Assembly (NCBI RefSeq): GCF_947507565.1
Contig: NC_089180.1
Coordinates: 186,001-250,000 of the forward strand
Origin: Oscarella lobularis
Lineage: Eukaryota > Porifera > Homoscleromorpha > Homosclerophorida > Oscarellidae
Direction: 5' to 3'
Length of the DNA stretch: 64,000 nucleotides
Shown: in pieces, positions 1 to 15,286 of the stretch
Layout of the letters: each line of letters starts with the position of its first letter
Numbering within the stretch: the first letter of the stretch is position 1
Position numbers and translations under genes: made by a program
Notes under the pieces: model-generated
Databases searched by the model: none
The model's input: the letters and a program-made list of their open reading frames with translations, nothing else
Told to the model about the DNA's origin: nothing

Positions 1-3000
1 TCTGTTGAAGGTACTCAATATGTTTTCTGTTGAAGGTACTCATTATGTTTTCTGTTGAAGGTACTCAATATGTTTTCTGTTGAAGGTACTCATTATGTTT
101 TCTGTTAAACGTATTCAATATGTTTTCTGTTGAACGTACTCAATATGTTTTCTGTTTTCTGTTGTAGGTACTCAATATGTTTTCTGTTTTCTGTTGAAGG
201 TACTCATTACGTTTTCTGTTGAAGGTACTCATTATGTTTTCTGTTGAAGATACTCAATATGTTTTCTGTTTTCTGTTGTAGGTCTCAATCTGTTTTCTGT
301 TTTCTGTTGAACGTACTCAATATGTTTTCTGTTTTCTGTTGAAGGTACTGAATATGTTTTCTCTTGAAGGTACTCATTACGTTTTCTGTTGAAGGTACTC
401 AATATGTTTTCTGTTGAAGGTACTCATTATGTTTTCTGTTGAAGGTACTCATTATGTTTTCTGTTAAACGTATTAAATATGTTTTCTGTTGAACGTACTC
501 AATATGTTTTCTGTTTTCTGTTGTAGGTACTCAATATGTTTTCTGTTTTGTGTTGAAGGTACTCAATATGTTTTCTGTTGAAGGTACTAATTACGTTTTC
601 TGTTGAAGGTACTCATTATGTTTTCTGTTGAAGGTACTCAATATGTTTTCTGTTTTCTGTTGTAGGTCTCAATCTGTTTTCTGTTTTCTGTTGAACGTAC
701 TCAATATGTTTTCTGTTTTCTGTTGAAGGTACTCAATATGTTTTCTGTTGAAGGTACTCATTATGTTTTCTGTTGAAGGTACTCAATATGTTTTCTGTTG
801 AAGGTACTCATTATGTTTTCTCTTAAACGTATTCAATATGTTTTCTGTTGAACGTACTCAATATGTTTTCTGTTTTCTGTTGTAGGTACTCAATATGTTT
901 TCTGTTTTCTGTTGAAGGTACTCATTACGTTTTCTGTTGAAGGTACTCATTATGTTTTCTGTTGAAGATACTCAATATGTTTTCTGTTTTCTGTTGTAGG
1001 TCTCAATCTGTTTTCTGTTTTCTGTTGAACGTACTCAATATGTTATCTGTTTTCTGTTGAAGGTACTCAATATGTTTTCTGTTGAAGGTACTCATTACGT
1101 TTTCTGTTGAAGGTACTCAATATGTTTTCTGTTGAAGGTACTCATTATGTTTTCTGTTGAAGGTACTCATTATGTTTTCTGTTAAACGTATTCAATATGT
1201 TTTCTGTTGAACGTACTCAATATGTTTTCTGTTTTCTGTTGTAGGTACTCAATATGTTTTCTGTTTTCTGTTGAAGGTACTCATTACGTTTTCTGTTGAA
1301 GGTACTCATTATGTTTTCTGTTGAACGTACTCAATATGTTTTCTGTTTTCTGTTGTAGGTACTCAATATGTTTTCTGTTTTCTGTTGAAGGTACTCTTTA
1401 TGTTTTCTGTTGAAGGTACTCAATATGTTTTCTGTTGAAGGTACTCATTATGTTTTCTGTTAAACGTATTCAATATGTTTTCTCTTGAACGTACTCAATA
1501 TGTTTTCTGTTTTCTGTTGTAGGTACTCAATATGTTTTCTGTTTTGTGTTGAAGGTACTCAATATGTTTTCTGTTGAAGGTACTCATTACGTTTTCTGTT
1601 GAAGGTACTCAATATGTTTTCTGTTGAAGGTACTCATTATGTTTTCTGTTAAACGTATTCAATACGTTTTCTGTTGAACGTACTCAATATGTTTTCTGTT
1701 TTCTGTTGTAGGTACAGTGTACTCAATCTGTTTTCTTTTTCTGTTGTAGGTACTCAATGTTTTCTGTTTTCTGTTGTAGGTCTCAATCTGTTTTCTGTTT
1801 TCTGTTGAACGTACTCAATATGTTTTCTGTTTTCTGTTGAAGGTACTCAATATGTTTTCTGTTGAAGGTACTCATTATGTTTTCTGTTGAAGGTACTCAA
1901 TATGTTTTGTGTTGAAGGTACTCATTATGTTTTCTGTTAAACGTATTGAATATGTTTTCTGTTGAACGTACTCAATATGTTTTCTGTTTTCTGTTGTAGG
2001 TACTCAATATGTTTTCTGTTTTCTGTTGAAGGTACTCATTACGTTTTCTGTTGAAGGTACTCATTATGTTTTCTGTTGAAGATACTCAATATGTTTTCTG
2101 TTTTCTGTTGTAGGTCTCAATCTGTTTTCTGTTTTCTGTTGAACGTACTCAATATGTTTTCTGTTTTCTGTTGAAGGTACTCAATATGTTTTCTGTTGAA
2201 GGTACTCATTACGTTTTCTGATGAAGGTACTCAATATGTTTTCTGTTGAAGGTACTCATTATGTTTTCTGTTGAAGGTACTCATTATGTTTTCTGTTAAA
2301 CGTATTAAATATGTTTTCTGTTGAACGTACTCAATATGTTTTCTGTTTTCTGTTGTAGGTACTCAATATGTTTTCTGTTTTGTGTTGAAGGTACTCAATA
2401 TGTTTTCTGTTGAAGGTACTCATTACGTTTTCTGTTGAAGGTACTCATTATGTTTTCTGTTGAAGGTACTCAATATGTTTTCTGTTTTCTGTTGTAGGTC
2501 TCAATCTGTTTTCTGTTTTCTGTTGAACGTACTCAATATGTTTTCTGTTTTCTGTTGAAGGTACTCAATATGTTTTCTGTTTTCTGTTGTAGGTACTCAA
2601 TGTTTTCTGTTTTCTGTTGTAGGTCTCAATCTGTTTTCTGTTTTCTGTTGAACGTACTCAATATGTTTTCTGTTTTCTGTTGAAGGTACTCAATATGTTT
2701 TCTGTTGAAGGTACTCATTATTTTTCTGTTGAAGGTACTCAATATGTTTTCTGTTTTCTGTTGTAGGTCTCAATCTGTTTTCTGTTTTCTGTTGAACGTA
2801 CTCAATATGTTTTCTGTTCTCTGTTGAAGGTACTCAATATGTTTTCTGTTGAAGGTACTCATTATGTTTTCTGTTGAAGGTACTCAATATGTTTTCTGTT
2901 TTCTGTTGTAGGTCTCAATCTGTTTTCTGTTTTCTGTTGAACGTACTCAATATGTTTTCTGTTTTCTGTTGAAGGTACTCAATATGTTTTCTGTTGAAGG

Positions 3001-4084
3001 TACTCATTATGTTTTCTGTTGAAGGTACTCATTATGTTTTCTGTTAAACGTATTAAATATGTTTTCTGTTGAACGTACTCAATATGTTTTCTGTTTTCTG
3101 TTGTAGGTACTCAATATGTTTTCTGTTTTGTGTTGAAGGTACTCAATATGTTTTCTGTTGAAGGTACTAATTACGTTTTCTGTTGAAGGTACTCATTATG
3201 TTTTCTGTTGAAGGTACTCAATATGTTTTCTGTTTTCTGTTGTAGGTCTCAATCTGTTTTCTGTTTTCTGTTGAACGTACTCAATATGTTTTCTGTTTTC
3301 TGTTGAAGGTACTCAATATGTTTTCTGTTTTCTGTTGTAGGTACTCAATGTTTTCTGTTTTCTGTTGTAGGTCTCAATCTGTTTTCTGTTTTCTGTTGAA
3401 CGTACTCAATATGTTTTCTGTTTTCTGTTGAAGGTACTCAATATGTTTTCTGTTGAAGGTACTCATTATGTTTTCTGTTAAACGTATTCAATATGTTTTC
3501 TGTTGAACGTACTCAATATGTTTTCTGTTTTCTGTTGTAGGTGCAGTGTACTCAATCTGTTTTCTGTTTTCTGTTGAAGGTACTCAATATGTTTTCTGTT
3601 GAAGGTACTCATTACGTTTTCTGTTGAAGGTACTCAATATGTTTTCTGTCGAAGGTACTCATTATGTTTTCTGTTAAACGTATTCAATATGTTTTCTGTT
3701 TTCTGTTGTATGTACAGTGTACTCAATCTGTTTTCTTTTTCTGTTGTAGGTACTCAATGTTTTCTGTTTTCTGTTGTAGGTCTCAATCTGTTTTCTGTTT
3801 TCTGTTGAACGTACTCAATATGTTTTCTGTTTTCTGTTGAAGGTACTCAATATGTTTTCTGTTGAAGGTACTCATTATGTTTTCTGTTAAACGTATTCAA
3901 TATGTTTTCTGTTGAACGTACTCAATATGTTTTCTGTTTTCTGTTGTAGGTGCAGTGTACTCAATCTGTTTTCTTTTTCTGTTGTAGGTACTCAATGTTT
4001 TCTGTTTTCTGTTGTAGGTCTCAATCTGTTTTCTGTTTTCTGTTGAACGTACTCAATATGTTTTCTGTTTTCTGTTGAAGGTAC

Positions 4085-7000
4085 TCAATATGTTTTCTGT
4101 TGAAGGTACTCAATATGTTTTCTGTTAAACGTATTCAATATGTTTTCTGTTGAACGTACTCAATATGTTTTCTTTTTCTGTTGTAGGTACTCAATGTTTT
4201 CTGTTTTCTGTTGTAGGTCTCAATCTGTTTTCTGTTTTCTGTTGAACGTACTCAATATGTTTTCTGTTTTCTGTTGAAGGTACTCAATATGTTTTCTGTT
4301 GAAGGTACTCATTACGTTTTCTGTTGAAGGTACTCAATATGTTTTCTGTTGAAGGTACTCATTATGTTTTCTGTTAAACGTATTCAATATGTTTTCTGTT
4401 GAAGGTACTCATTATGTTTTCTGTTGAAGGTACTCAATATGTTTTCTGTTGAAGGTACTCAATATGTTTTCTGTTGAACGTACTCAATATGTTTTCTGTT
4501 TTCTGTTGTAGGTACTCAATATGTTTTCTGTTTTCTGTTGAAGGTACTCAATATGTTTTCTGTTTTCTGTTGTAGGTACTCAATATGTTTTTTTTTTCTG
4601 TTGAAGGTACTCATTACGTTTTCTGTTGAAGGTACTCATTATGTTTTCTGTTGAAGGTACTCAATATGTTTTCTGTTTTCTGTTGTAGGTACTCAATATG
4701 TTTTCTGTTTTCTGTTAAAGGTACTCAATATGTTTTCTGTTGAAGGTACTCATTATGTTTTCTGTTAAACGTATTCAATATGTTTTCTGTTGAAGGTACT
4801 CATTATGTTTTCTGTTGTAGGTACTCAATGTTTTCTGTTTTCTGTTGTAGGTCTCAATCTGTTTTCTGTTTTCTGTTGAACGTACTCAATATGTTTTCTG
4901 TTTTCTGTTGAAGGTACTCAATATGTTTTCTTTTGAAGGTACTCATTACGTTTTCTGTTGAAGGTACTCAATATGTTTTCTGTTGAAGGTACTCATTATG
5001 TTTTCTGTTGAAGGTACTCATTATGTTTTCTGTTAAACGTATTCAATATGTTTTCTGTTGAACGTACTCAATATGTTTTCTGTTTTCTGTTGTAGGTACT
5101 CAATATGTTTTCTGTTTTCTGTTGAAGGTACTCAATATGTTTTCTGTTGAAGGTACTCATTACGTTTTCTGTTGAAGGTACTCAATATGTTTTCTGTCGA
5201 AGGTACTCATTATGTTTTCTGTTAAACGTATTCAATATGTTTTCTGTTGAACGTACTCAATATGTTTTCTGTTTTCTGTTGTATGTACAGTGTACTCAAT
5301 CTGTTTTCTTTTTCTGTTGTAGGTACTCAATGTTTTCTGTTTTCTGTTGTAGGTCTCAATCTGTTTTCTGTTTTCTGTTGAACGTACTCAATATGTTTTC
5401 TGTTTTCTGTTGAAGGTACTCAATATGTTTTCTGTTGAAGGTACTCATTATGTTTTCTGTTAAACGTATTCAATATGTTTTCTGTTGAACGTACTCAATA
5501 TGTTTTCTGTTTTCTGTTGTAGGTGCAGTGTACTCAATCTGTTTTCTTTTTCTGTTGTAGGTACTCAATGTTTTCTGTTTTCTGTTGTAGGTCTCAATCT
5601 GTTTTCTGTTTTCTGTTGAACGTACTCAATATGTTTTCTGTTTTCTGTTGAAGGTACTCAATATGTTTTCTGTTGAAGGTACTCATTATGTTTTCTGTTG
5701 AAGGTACTCAATATGTTTTCTGTTTTCTGTTGTAGGTCTCAATATGTTTTCTGTTTTCTGTTGAACGTACTCAATATGTTTTCTGTTTTCTGTTGAAGGT
5801 ACTCAATATCTTTTCTGTTGAAGGTACTCAATATGTTTTCTGTTTTCTTTTGTAGGTACTCAATGTTTTCTGTTTTCTGTTGTAGGGCTCAATATGTTTT
5901 CTGTTTTCTGTTGAAGGTACTCAATATGTTTTCTGTTGAAGGTACTCATTATGTTTTCTGTTGAAGGTACTCAATATGTTTTCTGTTTTCTGTTGTAGGT
6001 CTCAATCTGTTTTCTGTTTTCTGTTGAAGGTACTCAATATGTTTTCTGTTTTCTGTTGAAGGTACTCAATATGTTTCCTGTTGAAGGTACTCATTATGTT
6101 TTCTGTTGAAGGTACTCAATATGTTTTCTGTTGAAGGTACTCATTATGTTTTCTGTTAAACGTATTCAATATGTTTTCTGTTGAACGCACTCAATATGTT
6201 TTCTGTTTTCTGTTGAAGGTACTCAATATGTTTTCTGTTGAAGGTACTCAATATGTTTTCTGTTAAACGTATTCAATATGTTTTCTGTTGAACGTACTCA
6301 ATATGTTTTCTTTTTCTGTTGTAGGTACTCAATGTTTTCTGTTTTCTGTTGTAGGTCTCAATCTGTTTTCTGTTTTCTGTTGAACGTACTCAATATGTTT
6401 TCTGTTTTCTGTTGAAGGTACTCAATATGTTTTCTGTTGAAGGTACTCATTACGTTTTCTGTTGAAGGTACTCAATATGTTTTCTGTTGAAGGTACTCAT
6501 TATGTTTTCTGTTAAACGTATTCAATATGTTTTCTGTTGAAGGTACTCATTATGTTTTCTGTTGAAGGTACTCAATATGTTTTCTGTTGAAGGTACTCAA
6601 TATGTTTTCTGTTGAACGTACTCAATATGTTTTCTGTTTTCTGTTGTAGGTACTCAATATGTTTTCTGTTTTCTGTTGAAGGTACTCAATATGTTTTCTG
6701 TTTTCTGTTGTAGGTACTCAATATGTTTTTTTTTTCTGTTGAAGGTACTCATTACGTTTTCTGTTGAAGGTACTCATTATGTTTTCTGTTGAAGGTACTC
6801 AATATGTTTTCTGTTTTCTGTTGTAGGTACTCAATATGTTTTCTGTTTTCTGTTAAAGGTACTCAATATGTTTTCTGTTGAAGGTACTCATTATGTTTTC
6901 TGTTAAACGTATTCAATATGTTTTCTGTTGAAGGTACTCATTATGTTTTCTGTTGTAGGTACTCAATGTTTTCTGTTTTCTGTTGTAGGTCTCAATCTGT

Positions 7001-10000
7001 TTTCTGTTTTCTGTTGAACGTACTCAATATGTTTTCTGTTTTCTGTTGAAGGTACTCAATATGTTTTCTTTTGAAGGTACTCATTACGTTTTCTGTTGAA
7101 GGTACTCAATATGTTTTCTGTTGAAGGTACTCATTATGTTTTCTGTTGAAGGTACTCATTATGTTTTCTGTTAAACGTATTCAATATGTTTTCTGTTGAA
7201 CGTACTCAATATGTTTTCTGTTTTCTGTTGTAGGTACTCAATATGTTTTCTGTTTTCTGTTGAAGGTACTCAATATGTTTTCTGTTGAAGGTACTCATTA
7301 CGTTTTCTGTTGAAGGTACTCAATATGTTTTCTGTCGAAGGTACTCATTATGTTTTCTGTTAAACGTATTCAATATGTTTTCTGTTGAACGTACTCAATA
7401 TGTTTTCTGTTTTCTGTTGTATGTACAGTGTACTCAATCTGTTTTCTTTTTCTGTTGTAGGTACTCAATGTTTTCTGTTTTCTGTTGTAGGTCTCAATCT
7501 GTTTTCTGTTTTCTGTTGAACGTACTCAATATGTTTTCTGTTTTCTGTTGAAGGTACTCAATATGTTTTCTGTTGAAGGTACTCATTATGTTTTCTGTTA
7601 AACGTATTCAATATGTTTTCTGTTGAACGTACTCAATATGTTTTCTGTTTTCTGTTGTAGGTGCAGTGTACTCAATCTGTTTTCTTTTTCTGTTGTAGGT
7701 ACTCAATGTTTTCTGTTTTCTGTTGTAGGTCTCAATCTGTTTTCTGTTTTCTGTTGAACGTACTCAATATGTTTTCTGTTTTCTGTTGAAGGTACTCAAT
7801 ATGTTTTCTGTTGAAGGTACTCATAATGTTTTCTGTTGAAGGTACTCAATATGTTTTCTGTTTTCTGTTGTAGGTCTCAATATGTTTTCTGTTTTCTGTT
7901 GAACGTACTCAATATGTTTTCTGTTTTCTGTTGAAGGTACTCAATATCTTTTCTGTTGAAGGTACTCAATATGTTTTCTGTTTTCTTTTGTAGGTACTCA
8001 ATGTTTTCTGTTTTCTGTTGTAGGGCTCAATATGTTTTCTGTTTTCTGTTGAAGGTACTCAATATGTTTTCTGTTGAAGGTACTCATTATGTTTTCTGTT
8101 GAAGGTACTCAATATGTTTTCTGTTTTCTGTTGTAGGTCTCAATCTGTTTTCTGTTTTCTGTTGAAGGTACTCAATATGTTTTCTGTTTTCTGTTGAAGG
8201 TACTCAATATGTTTCCTGTTGAAGGTACTCATTATGTTTTCTGTTGAAGGTACTCAATATGTTTTCTGTTGAAGGTACTCATTATGTTTTCTGTTAAACG
8301 TATTCAATATGTTTTCTGTTGAACGCACTCAATATGTTTTCTGTTTTCTGTTGAAGGTACTCAATATGTTTTCGGTTGAAGGTACTCATTATGTTTTCTG
8401 TTGAAGGTACTCAATATGTTTTCTGTTGAAGGTACTCATTATGTTTTCTGTTAAACGTATTCAATATGTTTTCTGTTGAACGCACTCAATATGTTTTCTG
8501 TTTTCTGTTGTAGGTACTCAATATGTTTTCTGTTTTCTGTTGAAGGTACTCATTATGTTTTCTGTTGACTGTTGAAGGTACTCAATATGTTTTCTGTTGA
8601 AGGTACTCATTATGTTTTCTGTTGAAGGTACTCAATTTTTTTTCTGTTGAAGGTACTCATTATGTTTTCTGTTAAACGTATTCAATATGTTTTCTGTTGA
8701 ACGTACTCAATATGTTTTCTGTTTTCTGTTGTAGGTACTCAATCTGTTTTCTGTTTTCTGTTGAACGTACTCAATATGTTTTCTGTTGAAGGTACTCAAT
8801 ATGTTTTCTGTTGAAGGTACTCATTACGTTTTCTGTTGAAGGTACTCAATATGTTTTCTGTTGAAGGTACTCATTATGTTTTCTGTTAAACGTATTCAAT
8901 ATGTTTTCTGTTGAAGGTACTCATTATGTTTTCTGTTGAAGGTACTCAATATGTTTTCTGTTGAAGGTACTCAATATGTTTTCTGTTGAACGTACTCAAT
9001 ATGTTTTCTGTTTTCTGTTGTAGGTACTCAATATGTTTTCTGTTTTCTGTTGAAGGTACTCAATATGTTTTCTGTTTTCTGTTGTAGGTACTCAATATGT
9101 TTTTTTTTTCTGTTGAAGGTACTCATTACGTTTTCTGTTGAAGGTACTCATTATGTTTTCTGTTGAAGGTACTCAATATGTTTTCTGTTTTCTGTTGTAG
9201 GTACTCAATATGTTTTCTGTTTTCTGTTAAAGGTACTCAATATGTTTTCTGTTGAAGGTACTCATTATGTTTTCTGTTAAACGTATTCAATATGTTTTCT
9301 GTTGAAGGTACTCATTATGTTTTCTGTTGTAGGTACTCAATGTTTTCTGTTTTCTGTTGTAGGTCTCAATCTGTTTTCTGTTTTCTGTTGAACGTACTCA
9401 ATATGTTTTCTGTTTTCTGTTGAACGTACTCAATATGTTTTCTTTTGAAGGTACTCATTACGTTTTCTGTTGAAGGTACTCAATATGTTTTCTGTTGAAG
9501 GTACTCATTATGTTTTCTGTTGAAGGTACTCATTATGTTTTCTGTTAAACGTATTCAATATGTTTTCTGTTGAACGTACTCAATATGTTTTCTGTTTTCT
9601 GTTGTAGGTACTCAATATGTTTTCTGTTTTCTGTTGAAGGTACTCAATATGTTTTCTGTTGAAGGTACTCATTACGTTTTCTGTTGAAGGTACTCAATAT
9701 GTTTTCTGTCGAAGGTACTCATTATGTTTTCTGTTAAACGTATTCAATATGTTTTCTGTTGAACGTACTCAATATGTTTTCTGTTTTCTGTTGTATGTAC
9801 AGTGTACTCAATCTGTTTTCTTTTTCTGTTGTAGGTACTCAATGTTTTCTGTTTTCTGTTGTAGGTCTCAATCTGTTTTCTGTTTTCTGTTGAACGTACT
9901 CAATATGTTTTCTGTTTTCTGTTGAAGGTACTCAATATGTTTTCTGTTGAAGGTACTCATTATGTTTTCTGTTAAACGTATTCAATATGTTTTCTGTTGA

Positions 10001-12590
10001 ACGTACTCAATATGTTTTCTGTTTTCTGTTGTAGGTGCAGTGTACTCAATCTGTTTTCTTTTTCTGTTGTAGGTACTCAATGTTTTCTGTTTTCTGTTGT
10101 AGGTCTCAATCTGTTTTCTGTTTTCTGTTGAACGTACTCAATATGTTTTCTGTTTTCTGTTGTAGGTACTCAATCTGTTTTCTGTTTTCTGTTGAACGTA
10201 CTCAATATGTTTTCTGTTGAAGGTACTCAATATGTTTTCTGTTGAAGGTACTCATTACGTTTTCTGTTGAAGGTACTCAATATGTTTTCTGTTGAAGGTA
10301 CTCATTATGTTTTCTGTTAAACGTATTCAATATGTTTTCTGTTGAAGGTACTCATTATGTTTTCTGTTGAAGGTACTCAATATGTTTTCTGTTGAAGGTA
10401 CTCAATATGTTTTCTGTTGAACGTACTCAATATGTTTTCTGTTTTCTGTTGTAGGTACTCAATATGTTTTCTGTTTTCTGTTGAAGGTACTCAATATGTT
10501 TTCTGTTTTCTGTTGTAGGTACTCAATATGTTTTTTTTTTCTGTTGAAGGTACTCATTACGTTTTCTGTTGAAGGTACTCATTATGTTTTCTGTTGAAGG
10601 TACTCAATATGTTTTCTGTTTTCTGTTGTAGGTACTCAATATGTTTTCTGTTTTCTGTTAAAGGTACTCAATATGTTTTCTGTTGAAGGTACTCATTATG
10701 TTTTCTGTTAAACGTATTCAATATGTTTTCTGTTGAAGGTACTCATTATGTTTTCTGTTGTAGGTACTCAATGTTTTCTGTTTTCTGTTGTAGGTCTCAA
10801 TCTGTTTTCTGTTTTCTGTTGAACGTACTCAATATGTTTTCTGTTTTCTGTTGAACGTACTCAATATGTTTTCTTTTGAAGGTACTCATTACGTTTTCTG
10901 TTGAAGGTACTCAATATGTTTTCTGTTGAAGGTACTCATTATGTTTTCTGTTGAAGGTACTCATTATGTTTTCTGTTAAACGTATTCAATATGTTTTCTG
11001 TTGAACGTACTCAATATGTTTTCTGTTTTCTGTTGTAGGTACTCAATATGTTTTCTGTTTTCTGTTGAAGGTACTCAATATGTTTTCTGTTGAAGGTACT
11101 CATTACGTTTTCTGTTGAAGGTACTCAATATGTTTTCTGTCGAAGGTACTCATTATGTTTTCTGTTAAACGTATTCAATATGTTTTCTGTTGAACGTACT
11201 CAATATGTTTTCTGTTTTCTGTTGTATGTACAGTGTACTCAATCTGTTTTCTTTTTCTGTTGTAGGTACTCAATGTTTTCTGTTTTCTGTTGTAGGTCTC
11301 AATCTGTTTTCTGTTTTCTGTTGAACGTACTCAATATGTTTTCTGTTTTCTGTTGAAGGTACTCAATATGTTTTCTGTTGAAGGTACTCATTATGTTTTC
11401 TGTTAAACGTATTCAATATGTTTTCTGTTGAACGTACTCAATATGTTTTCTGTTTTCTGTTGTAGGTGCAGTGTACTCAATCTGTTTTCTTTTTCTGTTG
11501 TAGGTACTCAATGTTTTCTGTTTTCTGTTGTAGGTCTCAATCTGTTTTCTGTTTTCTGTTGAACGTACTCAATATGTTTTCTGTTTTCTGTTGAAGGTAC
11601 TCAATATGTTTTCTGTTGAAGGTACTCATTATGTTTTCTGTTGAAGGTACTCAATATGTTTTCTGTTTTCTGTTGTAGGTCTCAATATGTTTTCTGTTTT
11701 CTGTTGAACGTACTCAATATGTTTTCTGTTTTCTGTTGAAGGTACTCAATATCTTTTCTGTTGAAGGTACTCAATATGTTTTCTGTTTTCTTTTGTAGGT
11801 ACTCAATGTTTTCTGTTTTCTGTTGTAGGGCTCAATATGTTTTCTGTTTTCTGTTGAAGGTACTCAATATGTTTTCTGTTCAAGGTACTCATTATGTTTT
11901 CTGTTGAAGGTACTCAATATGTTTTCTGTTTTCTGTTGTAGGTCTCAATCTGTTTTCTGTTTTCTGTTGAAGGTACTCAATATGTTTTCTGTTTTCTGTT
12001 GAAGGTACTCAATATGTTTCCTGTTGAAGGTACTCATTATGTTTTCTGTTGAAGGTACTCAATATGTTTTCTGTTGAAGGTACTCATTATGTTTTCTGTT
12101 AAACGTATTCAATATGTTTTCTGTTGAACGCACTCAATATGTTTTCTGTTTTCTGTTGAAGGTACTCAATATGTTTTCGGTTGAAGGTACTCATTATGTT
12201 TTCTGTTGAAGGTACTCAATATGTTTTCTGTTGAAGGTACTCATTATGTTTTCTGTTAAACGTATTCAATATGTTTTCTGTTGAACGCACTCAATATGTT
12301 TTCTGTTTTCTGTTGTAGGTACTCAATATGTTTTCTGTTTTCTGTTGAAGGTACTCATTATGTTTTCTGTTGACTGTTGAAGGTACTCAATATGTTTTCT
12401 GTTGAAGGTACTCATTATGTTTTCTGTTGAAGGTACTCAATTTTTTTTCTGTTGAAGGTACTCATTATGTTTTCTGTTAAACGTATTCAATATGTTTTCT
12501 GTTGAACGTACTCAATATGTTTTCTGTTTTCTGTTGTAGGTACTCAATCTGTTTTCTGTTTTCTGTTGAACGTACTCAATATGTTTTCTG
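4085..12590. repeat. Higher-order duplications inside the minisatellite
   Basis: Blocks of many units are repeated almost unchanged. Diagnostic variants recur at fixed offsets: a GTCGAAGG unit near 5,199, 7,337, 9,711 and 11,142, and a poly-T unit near 4,588, 6,726, 9,100 and 10,531. The offsets are 2,138, 2,374 and 1,431 bp. This gives four blocks of roughly 4,085-6,222, 6,223-8,780, 8,780-10,170 and 10,170-12,590. The third is a shortened copy that jumps back to its own start. The rare GTTGACTGTTGAAGG variant near 8,562 and 12,367 confirms the 3,805-bp sum of the last two offsets. The block limits are read by eye and good to about one unit. Confidence 0.85.
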
Positions 12591-15286
12591 TTTAAGGTAC
12601 TCATTATGTTTTCTGTTGAAGGTACTCAATATGTTTTCTGTTTTCTGTTGTAGGTCTCAATCTGTTTTCTGTTTTCTGTTGAACGTACTCAATACGTTTT
12701 CTGTTTTCTGTTGAAGGTACTCAATATGTTTTCTGTTGAAGGTACTCAATATGTTTTCTGTTTTCTGTTGTAGGTACTCAATGTTTTCTGTTTTCTGTTG
12801 TAGGTCTCAATCTGTTTTCTGTTTTCTGTTGAACGTACTCAATATGTTTTCTGTTTTCTGTTGAAGGTACTCAATATGTTTTCGGTTGAAGGTACTCAAT
12901 ATGTTTTCTGTTTTCTGTTGTAGGTACTCAATGTTTTCTGTTTTCTGTTGTAGGTCTCAATCTGTTTTCTGTTTTCTGTTGAACGTACTCAATATGTTTT
13001 CTGTTTTCTGTTGAAGGTACTCAATATGTTTTCTGTTGAAGGTACTCATTATGTTTTCTGTTGAAGGTACTCAATATGTTTTCTGTTTTCTGTTGTAGGT
13101 CTCAATCTGTTTTCTGTTTTCTGTTGAACGTACTCAATATGTTTTCTGTTTTCTGTTGAAGGTACTCAATATGTTTTCTGTTGAAGGTACTCAATATGTT
13201 TTCTGTTTTCTGTTGTAGGTACTCAATGTTTTCTGTTTTCTGTTGTAGGTCTCAATCTGTTTTCTGTTTTCTGTTGAACGTACTCAATATGTTTTCTGTT
13301 TTCTGTTGAAGGTACTCAATATGTTTTCTGTTGAATGTACTCATTATGTTTTCTGTTGAAGGTACTCAATATGTTTTCTGTTGAAGGTACTCATTATGTT
13401 TTCTGTTAAACGTATTCAATATGTTTTCTGTTGAACGTACTCAATATGTTTTCTGTTTTCTGTTGTAGGTACTCAATCTGTTTTCTGTTTTCTGTTGAAC
13501 GTACTCAATATGTTTTCTGTTTTCTGTTGAAGGTACTCAATATGTTTTCTGTTGAAGGTACTCATTATGTTTTCTGTTGAAGGTACTCAATATGTTTTCT
13601 GTTTTCTGTTGTAGGTCTCAATCTGTTTTCTGTTTTCTGTTGAACGTACTCAATATGTTTTCTGTTTTCTGTTGAAGGTACTCAATATGTTTTCTGTTGA
13701 AGGTACTCAATATGTTTTCTGTTTTCTGTTGTAGGTACTCAATGTTTTCTGTTTTCTGTTGTAGGTCTCAATCTGTTTTCTGTTTTCTGTTGAACGTACT
13801 CAATATGTTTTCTGTTTTCTGTTGAAGGTACTCAATATGTTTTCTGTTGAAGGTACTCATTACCTTTTCTGTTGAAGGTACTCAATATGTTTTCTGTTGA
13901 AGGTACTCATTATGTTTTCTGTTGAAGGTACTCATTATGTTTTCTGTTAAACGTATTCAATATGTTTTCTGTTGAACGTACTCAATATGTTTTCTGTTTT
14001 CTGTTGTAGGTACTCAATATGTTTTCTGTTGAAGGTACTCATTACGTTTTCTGTTGAAGGTACTCAATATGTTTTCTGTTGAAGGTACTCATTTAGTTTT
14101 CTGTTAAACGTATTCAATATGTTTTCTGTTGAACGTACTCAATATGTTTTCTGTTTTCTGTTGTAGGTACAGTGTACTCAATATGTTTTCTTTTTCTGTT
14201 GTAGGTACTCAATGTTTTCTGTTTTCTGTTGTATGTCTCAATCTGTTTTCTGTTTTCTGTTGAACGTACTCAATATGTTTTCTGTTTTCTGTTGAAGGTA
14301 CTCAATATGTTTTCTGTTGAAGGTACTCATTACGTTTTCTGTTGAAGGTACTCAATATGTTTTCTGTTGAAGGTACTCATTATGTTTTCTGTTAAACGTA
14401 TTCAATATGTTTTCTGTTGAAGGTACTCATTATGTTTTCTGTTGAAGGTACTCAATATGTTTTCCGTTGAAGGTACTCATTATGTTTTCTGTTAACGTAT
14501 TCAATATGTTTTCTGTTGAACGTACTCAATATGTTTTCTGTTTTCTGTTGTAGGTACTCAATATGTTTTCTGTTTTCTGTTGAAGGTACTCAATATGTTT
14601 TAAGTTTTCTGTTGTAGGTACTCAATATGTTTTTTTTTTCTGTTGAAGGTACTCATTACGTTTTCTGTTGAAGGTACTCATTATGTTTTCTGTTGAAGGT
14701 ACTCAATATGTTTTCTGTTTTCTGTTGTAGGTCTCAATCTGTTTTCTGTTTTCTGTTGAACGTACTCAATATGTTTTCTGTTTTCTGTTGAAGGTACTCA
14801 ATATGTTTTCTGTTGAAGGTACTCATTATGTTTTCTGTTGAAGGTACTCAATATGTTTTCTGTTTTCTGTTGTAGGTCTCAATCTGTTTTCTGTTTTCTG
14901 TTGAACGTACTCAATATGTTTTCTGTTTTCTGTTGAAGGTACTCAATATGTTTTCTGTTGAAGGTACTCATTACGTTTTCTGTTGAAGGTACTCAATATG
15001 TTTTCTGTTGAAGGTACTCATTATGTTTTCTGTTGAAGGTACTCATTATGTTTTCTGTTAAACGTATTCAATATGTTTTCTGTTGAACGTACTCAATATG
15101 TTTTCTGTTTTCTGTTGTAGGTACTCAATATGTTTTCTGTTTTCTGTTGAAGGTACTCAATATGTTTTCTGTTGAAGGTACTCATTACGTTTTCTGTTGA
15201 AGGTACTCAATATGTTTTCTGTCGAAGGTACTCATTATGTTTTCAATTAAACGTATTCAATATGTTTTCTGTTGAACGTACTCAAT

